Position numbers and translations under genes: made by a program. A stretch of 64,000 bases of DNA from Corinectria fuckeliana. Its lineage: Eukaryota; Ascomycota; Sordariomycetes; Hypocreales; Nectriaceae. The notes beneath the pieces are model-generated. The model ran no database searches. It was not told where the DNA came from and was given only the letters and a program-made list of their open reading frames with translations. The DNA lies in the NCBI GenBank assembly GCA_019137255.1, contig WPDH01000228.1, positions 62,001-126,000 on the forward strand. The letters run 5' to 3'. This document shows positions 41,319 through 53,326 of this stretch, one piece after another (the stretch's first letter is position 1; every line of letters starts with the position of its first letter).

Positions 41319-43104
41319 TCATTCATCCCGGGATAGGACATCAAACGGATTCCGAGCTATTGAAGCCTTTTTCATACCCACCGAAGGCTGCACTCTAGAT
41401 GCGCTCTCCCTAGAAGCCTTGCGTTTTTTTAGTGCTGCTCGCTTCGACTCCTGCGTGTCGCACTCAGATAAAGGCACAAACTTTGCAACCAACTTCAGCG
41501 TCTGGAGCTCGCTCGTATTCAGCAGGAACAAAATGGCTTTGTCAATATCCACAATCTCGGACAGGGGTGGCAGGGAAGCCAGCATCCTGTGAAGATCAGG
41601 CAAAGCTTCTTTTGCCGGCACAAGTGACAGAACCTGGCGGAGAATACGGAGGGAATAGTAAGCCGCTTGGAGCTGTGCAACGAAGTGGATAGTATCCCAG
41701 GTGACTTTGTTCGAGTTGAGGACTTGTGAAGCTCTTTGAAGGGTTTGAAGAACATGGGACTGCTTGTCTTCCTCGTAGCAATGGCTAATATCGAGTGAAA
41801 GACAAAGAATATGCCACGATAACTCAGCATTGGTCCTAGTCTCTCTCCGTATACCAGCCATCAGCTCAACGAGAGCTTTTCCAGACTGTTGGGCTGAGCT
41901 TTTCCCCATAAGTAGAACTTGTCGACCCTTTTGCACGGCGTTGTTCACCCGGCGGTACTCCTGCACTGGGGATGTTTGGCCGGGAATGATCCATCGAAGG
42001 ATAGTGTAAGCCAGTTGACGGATCGATGTGCTCTGTTCCCAAGCGCTACCGCGGGTTGGATCTTCAATCAGAATGGGGAGAAACATCTTGGCTTGCTGGG
42101 TGTCCTCCATATTGCAAGGGCTACCAAATTGTAGGACCAGTTCTGATATCCTAGGATCCAAGGAGTCAATACGGATGGTACTCCTCGTGGCAGAAACTGG
42201 TAAGGGGGCAATCTCTTGATGCAGATACTCCTGGCGGAATTCATCATAGCCAGTAGTGTCCGTAACTGGCTTGGAGCATTCCTGCAAGATCTGTGGGAGC
42301 GATAGATGGGGGTCACGCTTCCGCTCATAGGCCAGGCGGCAGATTTGGTCCGGGGATGAAAGTCCAAGTCTCTCGCAAATGTGACGTGGAGAAAACCCAG
42401 CACCGGTGAGCCTTGAGTCACCGTCGAGATAGATGTCTCGGAAAAACATTACACGGCCACGCCCCAAGTCATGCGCCAGCAGGTCGGAATCCGATGTGAG
42501 GACTGTGCCACCAGACTCCACGAGATGCCGTGCGCAGTAGGCATCGGCCTCGCCGGGCACCAGACGCACCTTGGACTGGTAGCGAGGAGAAAGCCTCAGT
42601 GCTTCAATCACAGCGGGAACATGAAAGCTGGGCGGCAGGAAAGGCCTTCCTGGAGGTGGTTTCGACGAGAAGAGGGCAGATGTTGCGTACGAAACTGTAG
42701 GAGAGCAGAGATAGCTCCTGGAACGTCCCGTGGGGTCCGCGGAATGGGCGAGTTTCAGTTGGTGGAAGCTCTTGGCTATTCTCGCCATGCGCACCGGGCG
42801 TTTGGCGAGTGGGAGGTGGCCATCGAAGAAGATGGCCTCGCTGTGAGATTTGATTAGCCATCGAGACCGCGGTCGCGTGACAGTATGGCACTCACACACC
42901 TACACTGCGGCTGGTGAGCTCGTCCAGCCACGCAACAGCGGTGTCGCCGAGAAGCTGGTTGGACGGGAGAACCACGCCATTTCTGTTGCAGATATAGAGA
43001 ATGTGGTAAGCGAGGGCCGGGCCATCGATGACGACCGATTCTTTGTCGAGGAGGCTGTGAACAGCGAACGGTTCCAGAGTAGAGATGAGATGGGGAATGC
43101 CCAT
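41319..43104 (-). CDS. Asteroid-like protein with XPG/FEN1 nuclease fold
   Basis: Member of the XPG-like PIN superfamily resembling asteroid homologues; role unknown in fungi. Two exons: 43104-42896 and 42840-41319; 576 aa. The donor GTGAGT at 42895 is the only nearby one keeping the frame, giving SVGVEAIFFDGHLP across the junction. It begins MGIPHLISTLEP (XPG N-region). Acidic nuclease residues appear in place: VVIDGPAL, FFDG, LVPGEADAYCARHL and TSDSDLLAHDLG, so catalysis is possible. The C-terminal half is helical and lacks recognisable motifs; the tail is basic (KRAALKKRKASRES). It diverges from the PRPP synthetase gene. Confidence 0.82.
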
Positions 43105-43852
43105 GGTCTCACAGTCTCAGATGTTAGAGTCTCGGGCCTTCAACTGAGATGCCTCTGGCCGAGTTGAAGAGGGCATTCGAGAGTGGAAACCGTGAATGAA
43201 GCTGCCGCATTGTGATTGATCAATTGTGTGTCCAGTGGGGTTGCCTGAGATGCAGCAATCACTTCACTCTTTGTATCCCAATTGTCATGCGTCTAACTAA
43301 AATGTTGGACTAAAACAAACTAAAACGTGACTCTTACCTATTTTGTTTGGACCAACCTGGAAGATTGCCCATGGCTGAAGCAGGAAAGGGCTCAACAGTC
43401 AGATTGAAGAGCTCCTTCCGTCACAAAGACGGCGAGGCTGCAGCCAAGTTTCCGACATGCCCCGCTTGCTAGACAACCCCGCTGCGACACACTCTGGCAG
43501 GGTGCTGGAGTTGTTCACACTGTGCGCCACCCGGCAGATGACGGAGCCGGCGACATTGATAAGCCCCAGTGCGACCCAGCCACAGTGCACCTCAGCGCAG
43601 ATCAAGCTCACCGACGCTGCCACAAGCCCAATGTGACCGCTGAGATAAAAAGCAAAATGTCTTCGTGTGTACAGTGTTTTTATCTCGTGGTGCGCACAGT
43701 CCAATGTACCCGCCCCCCTGCCGACGTCGTAGAAAAAAAATAGCTGAGCGCGAGCTCCTTTTCCTCTTAAAACTCATTCTCCCTCTTCCCCTTCCCTCTC
43801 CTCTTCCCTCTTCCCTCTTCCCTTCTCGCTCTCGATTCATGGGTTGGTCAAG
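43105..43852. promoter_or_regulatory. Divergent promoter with long pyrimidine tract
   Basis: 748 bp. Positions about 43757-43835 are almost only C and T (repeated CCCTCTTC), directly before the PRPP synthetase start. Such CT leaders are common in highly expressed fungal genes. Confidence 0.5.
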
Positions 43853-45519
43853 ATGCGCAACACGCTGATCTTCGCCGGCAATTCGTGCCCAGTTCTCACC
43901 GGCCAAATATGTGAGAACCTGGGCATGACTCCTGCTAACGCGGAGCTGACCCAATTCTCCAATGTGAGCTTCCTGCCGCCGCCCTGGCTTTGCTTTGCCT
44001 TGCTTCGCTCTTCTGGCCGCAAGCCTTGAATGAGCCTCGTGTCCCGATCCCAGAGACAGACTAACCACCTCCCAAGGGCGAGACGAGCGTCAGGATCCTG
44101 ACCAGCGTGCGAGAAAAGGATGTCTTTGTCGTCCAGTCCGGGAGTCCCCGGATCAACGATTCCATCATGGAGCTCCTTATCATGATCTCGGCCTGCAAGG
44201 GCGGCTCTGCCAACAAGGTCACTGGTTCGTGACTCGTCCGCCTTTTCATCGAGACATCATCAGCTTACCCTTTACCTACAGCCGTCCTCCCTTACTTTCC
44301 CTACAGCCGTCAGTCGAAGAAGAAGTCGCACCGCGGCGCTATCACGGCCCGCATGATAGCCAACCTCATGGGCGTTGCCGGCGTTAAGCACGTTATTACC
44401 ATCGACCTCCATGCCTCCCAGATGCAAGGCTTCTTCAAGTGCCCCGTCGATAACCTCCATGCCGAGCCCATTCTCGCCAAGTGGATTCGCCATAATGTCT
44501 CTAACTGGCGGGAGGCGGTGGTCGTCTCCAAGAACGCCGGCGGGACCAAACGCGTCACTTCGCTGGCTGACGCCCTCAAGCTCAACTTTGGCATCGTGAC
44601 CACAGACCGGAAACGTGGTGGGAACATGACGGCAAGCATGATTATGAGTCACTACGACGGCGTCGAGCGCCATCCAGCGTTAGAGTCCCACGGTCCTATC
44701 CCTAGAAGGGGTCCTGCCGAAACGGAATCTGCTGCCAATACTACGACCGCACTTTCTAGACCCTCCCGGGTCGTCACGGATTCCCATGGCTCGCCAAGGC
44801 GGCTAAACGGAGGCTCTCCAGCTCGCACATCAGACCCCAATGTCGCCGAATCTTCCGTAGATCCCAACACTACGCCTCCTGCAAAGTCACCAGACCCTTC
44901 GATCGATGGCGAGGCTGACTACGACGACCATAAAGTCCAGGAGGTGACTCACGGTCGCCTTGTCCATGGCCGTATTGTCGAGGACGACTTCCCCTCGCCT
45001 ACAATCTCGGCTGCCGATGCTAGTGTGACGGAGGATGACCCTATGGTCATGTCTCACGCATCGTCATTCTTCGCCCCGGAACCCCAGTCTCTGGGAGGAT
45101 CGGGCGATGCTGCCGACAGCTCGGACGAGGAGGACAATGCTTTTGAGAACACAAAGACAGAACACATGATCACCCTAGTTGGAGACGTCAAGAACCGAAC
45201 CGTCTTCATTGTCGATGACATGATTGACAAGGCTGGATCCTGGATTGCTGCCGCCGAGACTGTGGTCAAGAGGGGAGGCGCCAAAAAGGTCTACTGCATG
45301 GCCACCCACGGCATCTTCGGTGGAGATTGCCTCGAGCAGCTGCAAGCATGCGATTGCATACACACCATCGTTGTCACAAACAGCTTTCCCATCGACAAAG
45401 AAAGGGCACGCAACATCAGCAAGCTAGTCATCCTCGACCTGTCGTTCCTGCTGGCGGAGGCTATCCGACGGAACCACTATGGCGAGTCCATCTCCCCGCT
45501 GTTCCAGCACTACGACTAG
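43853..45519 (+). CDS. Ribose-phosphate pyrophosphokinase (Prs1/Prs5 type)
   Basis: Makes PRPP from ribose 5-phosphate and ATP for nucleotide, His and Trp synthesis. Three exons: 43853-43963, 44077-44224 and 44282-45519, with introns of 113 nt (longest in the window) and 57 nt; 498 aa, against about 320 for an ordinary PRS. Motifs: FSNGETSVRI flexible loop, YFPYSRQSKKK, ITIDLHASQMQGFF, VVVSKNAGG, and PRPP loop VFIVDDMIDKAGSW (usual form DDMIDTGGT). A Ser/Pro/Asp-rich insertion of about 140 residues (roughly 225-365) separates the two halves, as the non-homologous regions do in yeast Prs1 and Prs5. In yeast those subunits link PRPP synthesis to cell-wall integrity signalling. Confidence 0.92.
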
Positions 45520-46370
45520 GTGAAGATCCGGGATCCCTGTTTGACCCACGGTCATTTACTTTTACTGTGCCTTGTGTCCTTGTCGGTACTAACTCTCCCG
45601 ATGACGGTTTACATGGCCGTTCTTTTATTTTGGTTCTTTTTAGCGAGGCGTCTGGTGGAGGAAGACTGGTTTCATGGGGAAGACCCAGGCCATTCATTCC
45701 TTGAGGTTTGCAACCACATATGGCAAGTAGGTGACGAATTACGATTGTTAGTCCTGGTCTTTGCAGTCTGGTCCCGGTCTGTGAAGTCATGATGCTCCCC
45801 TTTTCCTTCCCTTCGCCCCCCATACAGATTCGACAGAGGCGAACTTAGACAAGCCTTCCTTGGCTATGTCATTCTACTTCCCAGCGGTGCTGTCACTTGT
45901 TGACGGCAAGGGCCCGATTCATCCCAGAATGGGTCCTTAACGGAACGTTGGTAGATCAAATTATCGTTCTTAAGGCCTCCAGTTCAGACCCTTGTGGTCT
46001 ATGTCCTCTTTTGGGCGCGTGGACTGGCGGTAAGAGAAATTTTTCGAACACCTTAATGTTATGTCAGCTATAGAGCATTGGGTGAATAGGCGATCGAGTA
46101 GTTCATTGCTCATGGAAAGCCCTGTGGCAGTCCTAGTTAGGAAACTAGTCTGAAGAAATCAATTGCCCTTCCAACTAGCCTCCTTTCACGTTTGTTGCTG
46201 TGCCGTGATTGTCTCTGACATGAAGTATAAATCAAGTCATGACATCACCTTGGAACATGGAGTGGATATGATTGACGGTATCGTGAGTTGCTCAGTTGGT
46301 GGCCGCGGCATTTTATCTTCTTGCATCTCCGGCGTAGATTACCTATTATTTTTTCTGTCTATTGTGATAT
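45520..46370. other. Convergent 3' region
   Basis: 851 bp between two convergent genes. Frames of 90-125 codons here show no domain and overlap 3' UTR; no gene is supported. Confidence 0.5.
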
Positions 46371-47644
46371 TTACTGCCCCTTTCGGTGGAGGGCACCGGC
46401 ACCAGCCTGCAGCTGTTAGCCAGCTGTCTCGTCTAGAAGACTTGTCATAGGGATTAAGACTCACCTGGTGGTTGGGGTAGATGAGGGTGTCAGCGACGAC
46501 GACGTTTTCTCGGCGAGTAGCGTTGAAGACAATGACCTCGGCGATGTCATCAGGGGTAAGGGGCTCAACTCCGCTGCGTAAGTTGTAAGCAAGATGAAAT
46601 GGGCTTATGCCGGCTGATGATGTTTCGATGGTCATGGGTAACTTACGCATAGACGGCATCAGCCTTTGACTTGTCGCCGTAGAAGCGGACGACGGAGAAT
46701 TCCTAGAGACGAGAGTTAGCCTAGGGAGATTGCGAACAAGTGGGACCAATCTATGCTTAGTTACCGTCTCGACCTGGCCGGGGTCAACCTCAATGACACG
46801 GACGCGGCTGGCGATGAGCTCCTTGCGTAGGGACTCGGAGAAGCTGCGGACGGCGGCCTTGGTGGCGCAGTAGATGGAGCCTCCGGCGTAGGGCTCGCGG
46901 CCGGCAATGGAGCCGACGTTGATGACGTCGCCGTGGCCGCCGTCGGGGCGGGCGAGGAAGATGGGCAGGACGGCCTGGGTCATGTTGACGAGACCGGTGA
47001 CATTGGTCTGGAACATGACGTTGATATCATCCTCGTTGATTTCGGGGGCACGAGCCACGCCTTTGACGAGGCCGCTGTGGTGTTGTCAGCTGTAAGTGGG
47101 TAACTCGTTTACATGAGTTGTTCTCGGGGAAGCAAGATGAGTAGGATTTAGGCAACGCTAAGACATACGCATTGTTGACGAGAACGTCAATGTCCCTCCA
47201 CTCCTCGGGCAAGTTCCCCACAAAGGCCTTGACCTCGGCAGAGCTGCTGACATCGAGCTTGAAGGGCAGGACCTTGACACCGTCGCCGACGTCCTTGGTG
47301 ATCTCGGCGGCAATCTCCTTGAGGGTGTCGATGCGGCGGGCAGTGAGGATGAGGCGTAGGTCGTGCTTCGGCGCAGTGCGAGCGAACTCGAGGGCCGTGG
47401 AGCGGCCGATGCCGGAGGAGGCGCCGGTGACGACAATGGTCTTGCCGGCAAGGCGCTTGGCGGCGGCGGAGGAGGAGGAGGACATGGCGCGAATGGAGGA
47501 GGAGATGAGGGATGGGAAATGAAGAGAGGTTAGAGGGTTGGCGGAGGAGAGAGAGATTGGGCTACGGCGGAGGAGGAGGTTGTGCGTGAAGGTGGCGATG
47601 GAGGTGGTGAGGGTGGGGGTTCTAGCAACAAGACGGCGACTCAT
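46371..47644 (-). CDS. NADP-dependent SDR, YMR226C/YdfG type
   Basis: Relatives oxidise L-allo-threonine, serine and 3-hydroxy acids with NADP+. Five exons: 47644-47169, 47074-46765, 46702-46647, 46573-46465 and 46406-46371; introns 94, 62, 73 and 58 nt; 328 aa. Motifs: VVTGASSGIG cofactor loop, TARRIDTL (NADP-type basic residues), VLVNNAG across the first junction, GSIAG, and YCATKAAV with catalytic Tyr and Lys. Further family marks: VIEVDPGQVETEFSVVRFYGD and TLIYPNHQAGAGALHRKGQ at the end. The first 53 residues before a second in-frame Met (47485) are Arg/Ser/Thr-rich, lack acidic residues, and look like a mitochondrial presequence. Confidence 0.92.
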
Positions 47645-48249
47645 ACGTAGAGATTGGAGGAGGGGCAGGGAGTGATGACAGAGTAATTTGGTTACTAATT
47701 AGATAGCAATGGATGCGATTGGAACATTTAGAGCAGGACAATCAGAATTGGCAAGGAGAAAGGGTAGACTTACAGCTCGAGACGGTAAAATTAGGTGCCA
47801 TTCCCGGCGCGGGGAGGGTTATCACGGAGGTCAGATACCGATCAGATCCCGAGTAGTTCCAGCAAAGGGTGGAGTAGGCAACCCAAGCCGACGAGTGGTA
47901 GGGCTTCTCCTCCTATAACGGGCTCCGGATCAGAGGCTCATTGTCCTATCACAGCTCGACTATGTTGTCTTATCCGGGGCAGGACTGACGTGCACCGACG
48001 AGGTGGGACCCGGTCGGGCTACCGGGTTACGGGATTTCCATAGACCGTCCAAGATTCAAACAATAATTATTCACGCAGACTGCATGTCGACTGACAATGG
48101 TCGCAGTTCGTGACGGGCCGAAAGAATGAAAAGAATTAGATTACATTGCAGATAGCAAATCTCTATGGTGGTAGCTAAGCTAATATGGCAGACTACAGCA
48201 GTTACATGTATGCAATCCATGTGTTGTTGGTTAGATATTGCATATGCGC
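47645..48249. other. Intergenic: SDR promoter and 3' region of the secreted-protein gene
   Basis: 605 bp without a credible gene or recognised site. Confidence 0.5.
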
Positions 48250-49572
48250 CTAGCCCACCATGCCCGGAGGCGTCACCACCACATTCGAAGGCTTCATGAC
48301 GGGCGCCCGCGTCTGTGTATTCACATTCATCTTCTGCCGCACCTCCGAGGCCGGATCCCCCGTGGCCGCACCATCGCCGGCACTGCCAAACCACTCTGCC
48401 TGCGCTTGCGCCGCCGGGTCCACCTTCATATATGGATACTGGCCGGGGCCACCCAGCACCCTGTTGGCGCCCTTGCGCAGCTCGGCAAACGACCACGGCC
48501 AGTCGTTGAAGCCCGGGCAGTTGTACAGGTACAGCTCGCGCCACGACAGCTTGCGGATCTTGCGCGCCGACTTGATGGCGGCCTTGATGGCGCACTTCTG
48601 GTCGCACCCCGGCATGAAGCACTCGAACGACACGTATCCGTCGCCCCAGCCTTGCCCGTTGACGTAGTCGAACTGCCAGTTGATGGGGATGCATCCCTTT
48701 TTCCGGAGCGTCTTGAGCCAGCGCCGGCCGTAGTCGTTGACCCAGTTGCCGCCGACGTCGAACTGCATGCTGGACATGGTGCGGCATCGGAGCCACATCC
48801 AGTTGCGGTCTTGGTACTGCGTTATGTTGAGAGGACCGCTGAACCACTCTTGGAGCATGTCGCTTTCCGCTGCGAACTGATCCAGGGGCTGTTGCTGTTG
48901 CTTGACCGTGGTTTCTTTCTGGTCCTTTTCCGTGCCCTCTGCCGTGGTATCCTCCTCCTCCTTGGCCTCAGCCTTGTCCTTTGTGTGGTTCTCAGTCTTG
49001 TCTTCGGAGGTGTCGTTTTTGGCGTCCTTTGCGGCATCCTTGGCCGATTCCTTTTTTGCACCCCTTTTCTTCTTCTCGTTCTTATCCCCTGGTGTGCCCT
49101 TCGCTGCATCCAGCTGCTCCTTCGTCACCCTGTCCAGATACCCTTTCATATCCTCGGGCTCGTCATTTTCCGCATCCTCTGGTGTGTTGTACTCCGGGTT
49201 CTTGTTATCGACTATTTTCTTCTTCTCGGCTAAATCGTCTTTGAGCAACTTTTCCACGTATGTCGCTATAGTCTCTTCCTTCTGATTTGTCGTTTCTTTT
49301 TGCATTTCCATGTCCTCGCCGGCCGTCCTGTTCAGGTACTCGTCCAGCTTTATCTCTATGAGGTCTTCCAGATACTTTTCAATCCGCGGATCCTGACGGT
49401 CGATGGGGACCACAAGTTGCGTGACGGTCTCGGCCTCAGCAGACTTCGGGCGAGCTATGCTAGGCCTCTCGGAAACCGTTACCTCTGTGCTTTGCTTCTC
49501 GTTGTTTGGCGGTGTTGCCCCCAGAGCTGTCGAGGCTACTAGGAGGCAAACCAAGGCTTTGGTTGCCACCAT
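48250..49572 (-). CDS. Secreted protein of unknown function with charged stalk and Cys-containing C-domain
   Basis: Not recognised. Single exon, 440 aa. MVATKALVCLLVASTALG is a clear signal peptide. Residues about 50-235 are extremely charged (K/E/D-rich, KNEKKKRGAKKESAKDAAKDAKND and similar), probably extended or coiled coil, with several N-glycosylation sequons (NRT, NDT, NHT, NIT). From about 240 to 380 there is a compact Trp/Tyr-rich domain with six Cys (RCRT, KGCIP, FECFMPGCDQKC, YNCPGF), suggesting three disulfides. The tail is Gly/Ala/Pro-rich. Secretion plus a small Cys domain would fit a cell-wall protein or an effector candidate; neither is shown. Confidence 0.8.
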   Translation of the reverse strand: MVATKALVCLLVASTALGATPPNNEKQSTEVTVSERPSIARPKSAEAETVTQLVVPIDRQDPRIEKYLEDLIEIKLDEYLNRTAGEDMEMQKETTNQKEETIATYVEKLLKDDLAEKKKIVDNKNPEYNTPEDAENDEPEDMKGYLDRVTKEQLDAAKGTPGDKNEKKKRGAKKESAKDAAKDAKNDTSEDKTENHTKDKAEAKEEEDTTAEGTEKDQKETTVKQQQQPLDQFAAESDMLQEWFSGPLNITQYQDRNWMWLRCRTMSSMQFDVGGNWVNDYGRRWLKTLRKKGCIPINWQFDYVNGQGWGDGYVSFECFMPGCDQKCAIKAAIKSARKIRKLSWRELYLYNCPGFNDWPWSFAELRKGANRVLGGPGQYPYMKVDPAAQAQAEWFGSAGDGAATGDPASEVRQKMNVNTQTRAPVMKPSNVVVTPPGMVG

Positions 49573-49977
49573 GGCTTCGGCGATGTCTTTCGGTGGTTTT
49601 ATAGGTTGGTTGTTCCGGAAGTTGGTAGGGAGTTGAACTGATGGGAAGAGTAAAAACTTGGCGATAGAAAGGCGTAAGCGGTCTTACGCTTTATATCCGC
49701 CGGCAACTACCTTGTCGTCCTATCTTTACTTCGTACAAGGTCCCATTTGCCAGTCCCCACAGCGATTGTCAACTCTCTTCCTTCAACTCTAAATTACAGC
49801 AGGTCATCAGGCTCTATCTTCTGAGTCCAACTCTAACATTGTTCATCCAGGTAGACCAGACCTACCCGGGGCGCTCTCAGTGTGTCGCCACTACCAATCG
49901 AGGTTCTCAGGAGCCCCTTAAACTTTTCAGCCATAACCATGACAACTACCGTCAAACTATGTTCCCTCCGTCTTGGG
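49573..49977. other. Intergenic
   Basis: 405 bp: promoter of the secreted-protein gene and 3' region of the transporter; nothing recognised. Confidence 0.5.
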
Positions 49978-51896
49978 TTAGGTGGTGTCACCGCCGCTGA
50001 CCGGGTCAGACTTCCCTCGACGTCTGGAAATCTCCTCGGTCACCAAGACCCGTCGCTGCTCTTGGATCACTAAGCGGCGACGCCGGTAGGCACCCAAGGT
50101 TGAGATGAGTCCAATTGCCGAAATACCTGCAGCCACCTTCATGTCTGCCTGGAACGCCTCCGCGTACGCGTAGTGGACCGTGTCCAACTGTGTTTCCGAG
50201 AGATGTGTGTCTGGCCCGCCGATTGAAGCTAGTTCCGAGGGCGATAGGACACCGGCAAGATATTCGCTGACTTTCTGATGAAGCAAGGCCGTCGACGTAG
50301 CAATGCCCAAGCTGCCACCAAGGAGCCGGACTTGAGAGAGAATGCCTTGTGCGGGTGCTGTAACTCTCGTTAGCATAGGATTGAGCCATCAACCTAGTTA
50401 GTACAATACCGTAATTCCTAATTGACACCTCAATAGTCGACATCATGGTTGAAGCTGCAATGGTAAGCCCGAATCCCATACCACAGAACGTTATGAAGCC
50501 AAGCATCTTCCCAGTGTCCAGCTCGTGTGACAGAGTCGTTAGAAGGGCGCATCCCAGCGTCATTAGGCAGGAACCAACTAGGAGCGTCTCGAAGACGTAA
50601 TTCCTAACCGAGTTAATCTTGCCACTTAGAGCGCTTCCAAGTGCGGCAGTTCCCAGCATCGGCAGCAGCATAACTCCCGCCACAAGCGCCGAATTGCCGC
50701 CTACAACCTGAATCCGCACCGGAATGGCGTAAATGAGAAGAAGATATGGATACCCAATGAACATTGTATTGAGTACACCTGCAGTGTAGACCCGATTCTG
50801 GAAGATGCTGAGTGGGAAGGCGGGCGCAATGCGGTTCTCGAATCGGCAGTGGATTATATATTGCCAGGCCGCAAGCAACGCCCAAGCGAGCAAGCCGCAC
50901 AGCAGAGGGGCAAGAAATATAGCCTTGCTCCATTGCTCTTCGGGGGATGCTCCGGCAGTCTGGAAAGAAAAGACAACCAAGACGGCGGCAGATATGGCGA
51001 GAAAGGAGCCGGCGTAATCGAGTTCTTTCCAGGTGCGTCGTTCCAACGAAGGGAGGTACTCCGCGCGGGGCCAGGTCAGAAAGAAAATTACCAGCGACAC
51101 AAATCCGATGGGTCCGCTACTAAAGCTTAGTGGTATTCAATTATTCAATACAGGATCATACAGCAGTCTTACTTGATCCAGAAAACCCATCTCCAGCTTG
51201 CATAGTGGGTGAGAATACCGCCAAGAACGGGACCCAATACACCAGCGAGGGCAACTATCATGCCCACAAGCGCGGCAATGTGATGTCGCATGTGTGGTGG
51301 ACTCATTTCTGGAAGCATGATCATGGCAAGAGAGTAGAGACCTAGAAAGCTCAGCAAGAAGTTACTAAAAGGGCTACGACGAGGAAGTCGTACCAGATCC
51401 GCCGACCCCTTGGAGGACGCGGAAGGCGATGAGCTGGTTTAGACTCTGGGCAAAGCCGCAACCAAGGGAGAAGGCAACAAAAATTATGTATGCTGCGATA
51501 AAGGCACTTCGTCTCCCAACAATGTCAGAGATGCGAGCAAAGACGACCGCGCATCCGAGGTACGCCAAGGTGTAGGCCAGGGCAACCCAGTTGACGGTTT
51601 CGAAGGCCTCGAACTCGATTCCGATGGTATAAAGGCTGGTAGCCACGATGGAGGTGTCGATCATGGAGAGGAACAAGCCAAGCAGAACCCTAAGCAGTCC
51701 ATATCAGCATGGAGCAAAGGAGTTGCTGGAACGACGTGGATAGATACCCGACGCATAACATCCAAAAGCGCACAGGAGGTATTGTCGACTCGTGGCCCTC
51801 ACTGTTTGTGGGATTCGCAGGGCGAGCATCATCATCCCCGGGGGATTCATGGGACTCATGACCGAGGGAGCCTTGGTCGTGTTTTGGATCCGTCAT
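49978..51896 (-). CDS. MFS transporter, drug:H+ antiporter (DHA2/14-TM) type
   Basis: Plasma-membrane exporter-like protein. Five exons: 51896-51748, 51689-51394, 51341-51173, 51116-50410 and 50357-49978, with introns of 58, 52, 56 and 52 nt; 566 aa. The hydrophilic N-terminus (MTDPKHDQGSLGHESHESPGDDD) is followed by about 14 membrane segments. Family marks: LGLFLSMIDTSIVATSL (segment 1, motif D1), DIVGRRSAFIAAY (motif A loop), FRVLQGVGGSGLYSLAM (motif B) and GVLGPVLGGILTHYASWRWVFWIN (motif C). The C-terminus is basic and hydrophilic. Substrate unknown; no biosynthetic genes flank it. Confidence 0.92.
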
Positions 51897-53326
51897 TACG
51901 GTTGAGGAGAGGATGCGATGATGGTGTCTTCGATTATGTCTGCCCTATGTCTGACTGCGGTGTGTAGGAAAGAAGAATGCAAGAAAGTCTTGGCCTGGGT
52001 TTATAAACGGATAATGATAAGCAGGACAAACGGCAAGAGCTAAGGCGGGATCGAGTTCAGTGAATCACGGAGACTGGAAACCGGTTCTGCTTGCAAGTTG
52101 CGGGTTGGGTCTTTCAAGCAACCCCATCTTCGGTAAGCCAGCGGCAGGGAACGGAGAGGGGGGGAGGGATGAGAGATGGCAAGGGCCGACGGAGGCAAAA
52201 TTACGAGTCGGATGAGCGTGCTCTCCCATTCGATTTGACGAGATCATGTTGAGAGCATGGCGAGGGTCAACTTGATTCCCGACTTTAGCTACGGAGTCCG
52301 TGATTCGTAGCTGGGCCGGGGGAATAATTAAATAGGACGGTGGAGGGCGGCATGGGAGGAGCGCACTCGCACTCGGCTGCGGCGTGGGTCTCTCATCTGG
52401 GGGATCTGACCAGATCTGGCCCGGGTGCGTTGGTCGGTCGGTGGGCTGGAATCACTGTTTGATGCCAAACTGGCGGATGCAGAATGCAATCAATGGTAGG
52501 GGAAATGTTTGTATCAGAGGAATCAGTGCAAGTCTCTGTCCTTATACGCCTGTTGCGAACGGCGTTATTACTCTGCATTGAGCGACCAAATAATGAGTGC
52601 TAAGTCAAACCGTTGGCAAAGAAAAACTTGGAGGAGGAGACTGAAGGGTGGTAGGTAGAGCTGATGATTGCCCTCCTGATGGATCACGGAACAAGTTGAT
52701 GGATCCACCGCCCTGATCAGCTCTCCTTCCTCGCCTGAGACTGTCAACTTTGTCTCGCATTCGCTCGCACGGGCCACTACGGGTCAGTTTGGCAAGTGAT
52801 TGGGTGGGATGCTTGGATGCTAACTGACTAATCCACCGTGGCTTCCTCCTATCCACTATTTTGTTTTCATTTGGGCCTATCGGCTTTCTGCGTCTACCTA
52901 CCACGTACCCGCTTTCATCACCTCCGCCGCCCAGAAAGCTCCCGCTTGGGTGTATGTACCTACCTACATAAATACTAGTAAGGAGTACTTACTGAGCTTA
53001 ATGTACTAGTATGGATGGTAGGTACTAGTACCTAAACTACCCGACGAAGCTCACCTCACGGGAAGCTGTGCCATTCGCCAACTGGAGCCTTCGTCAATCG
53101 TCACGTCGACGGATCAAGCAAATCGTCTTCAAGCATTCTCCATCCCACGTTCTCTTTACCGTACAGACGGCACCAACGAGCTCTAACAACTCTCCTTAGG
53201 CCCGTATTAGAGCATCAGCCCTGCCAGAAGCCACTCACCGGCGCTCGACCACCCCCTCCCCCCCCCGCTCCAGAATCCCAACTCACCTTGCCTGCCTTAG
53301 GCGCCTCACCTCGTCCACACGCTACC
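51897..53326. other. Intergenic: transporter and ULA1 promoters
   Basis: 1.4 kb without a credible gene. 52940-53045 is dense in CTACCTAC/TAGGTAC/ACTAGTA units, the strongest instance of the dispersed promoter motif. Confidence 0.5.

Noticed and set aside
45520..46450. Small ORFs downstream of the PRPP synthetase and around the last SDR exon
   Set aside because: They lie in 3' regions or antisense to exons and show no recognisable features.
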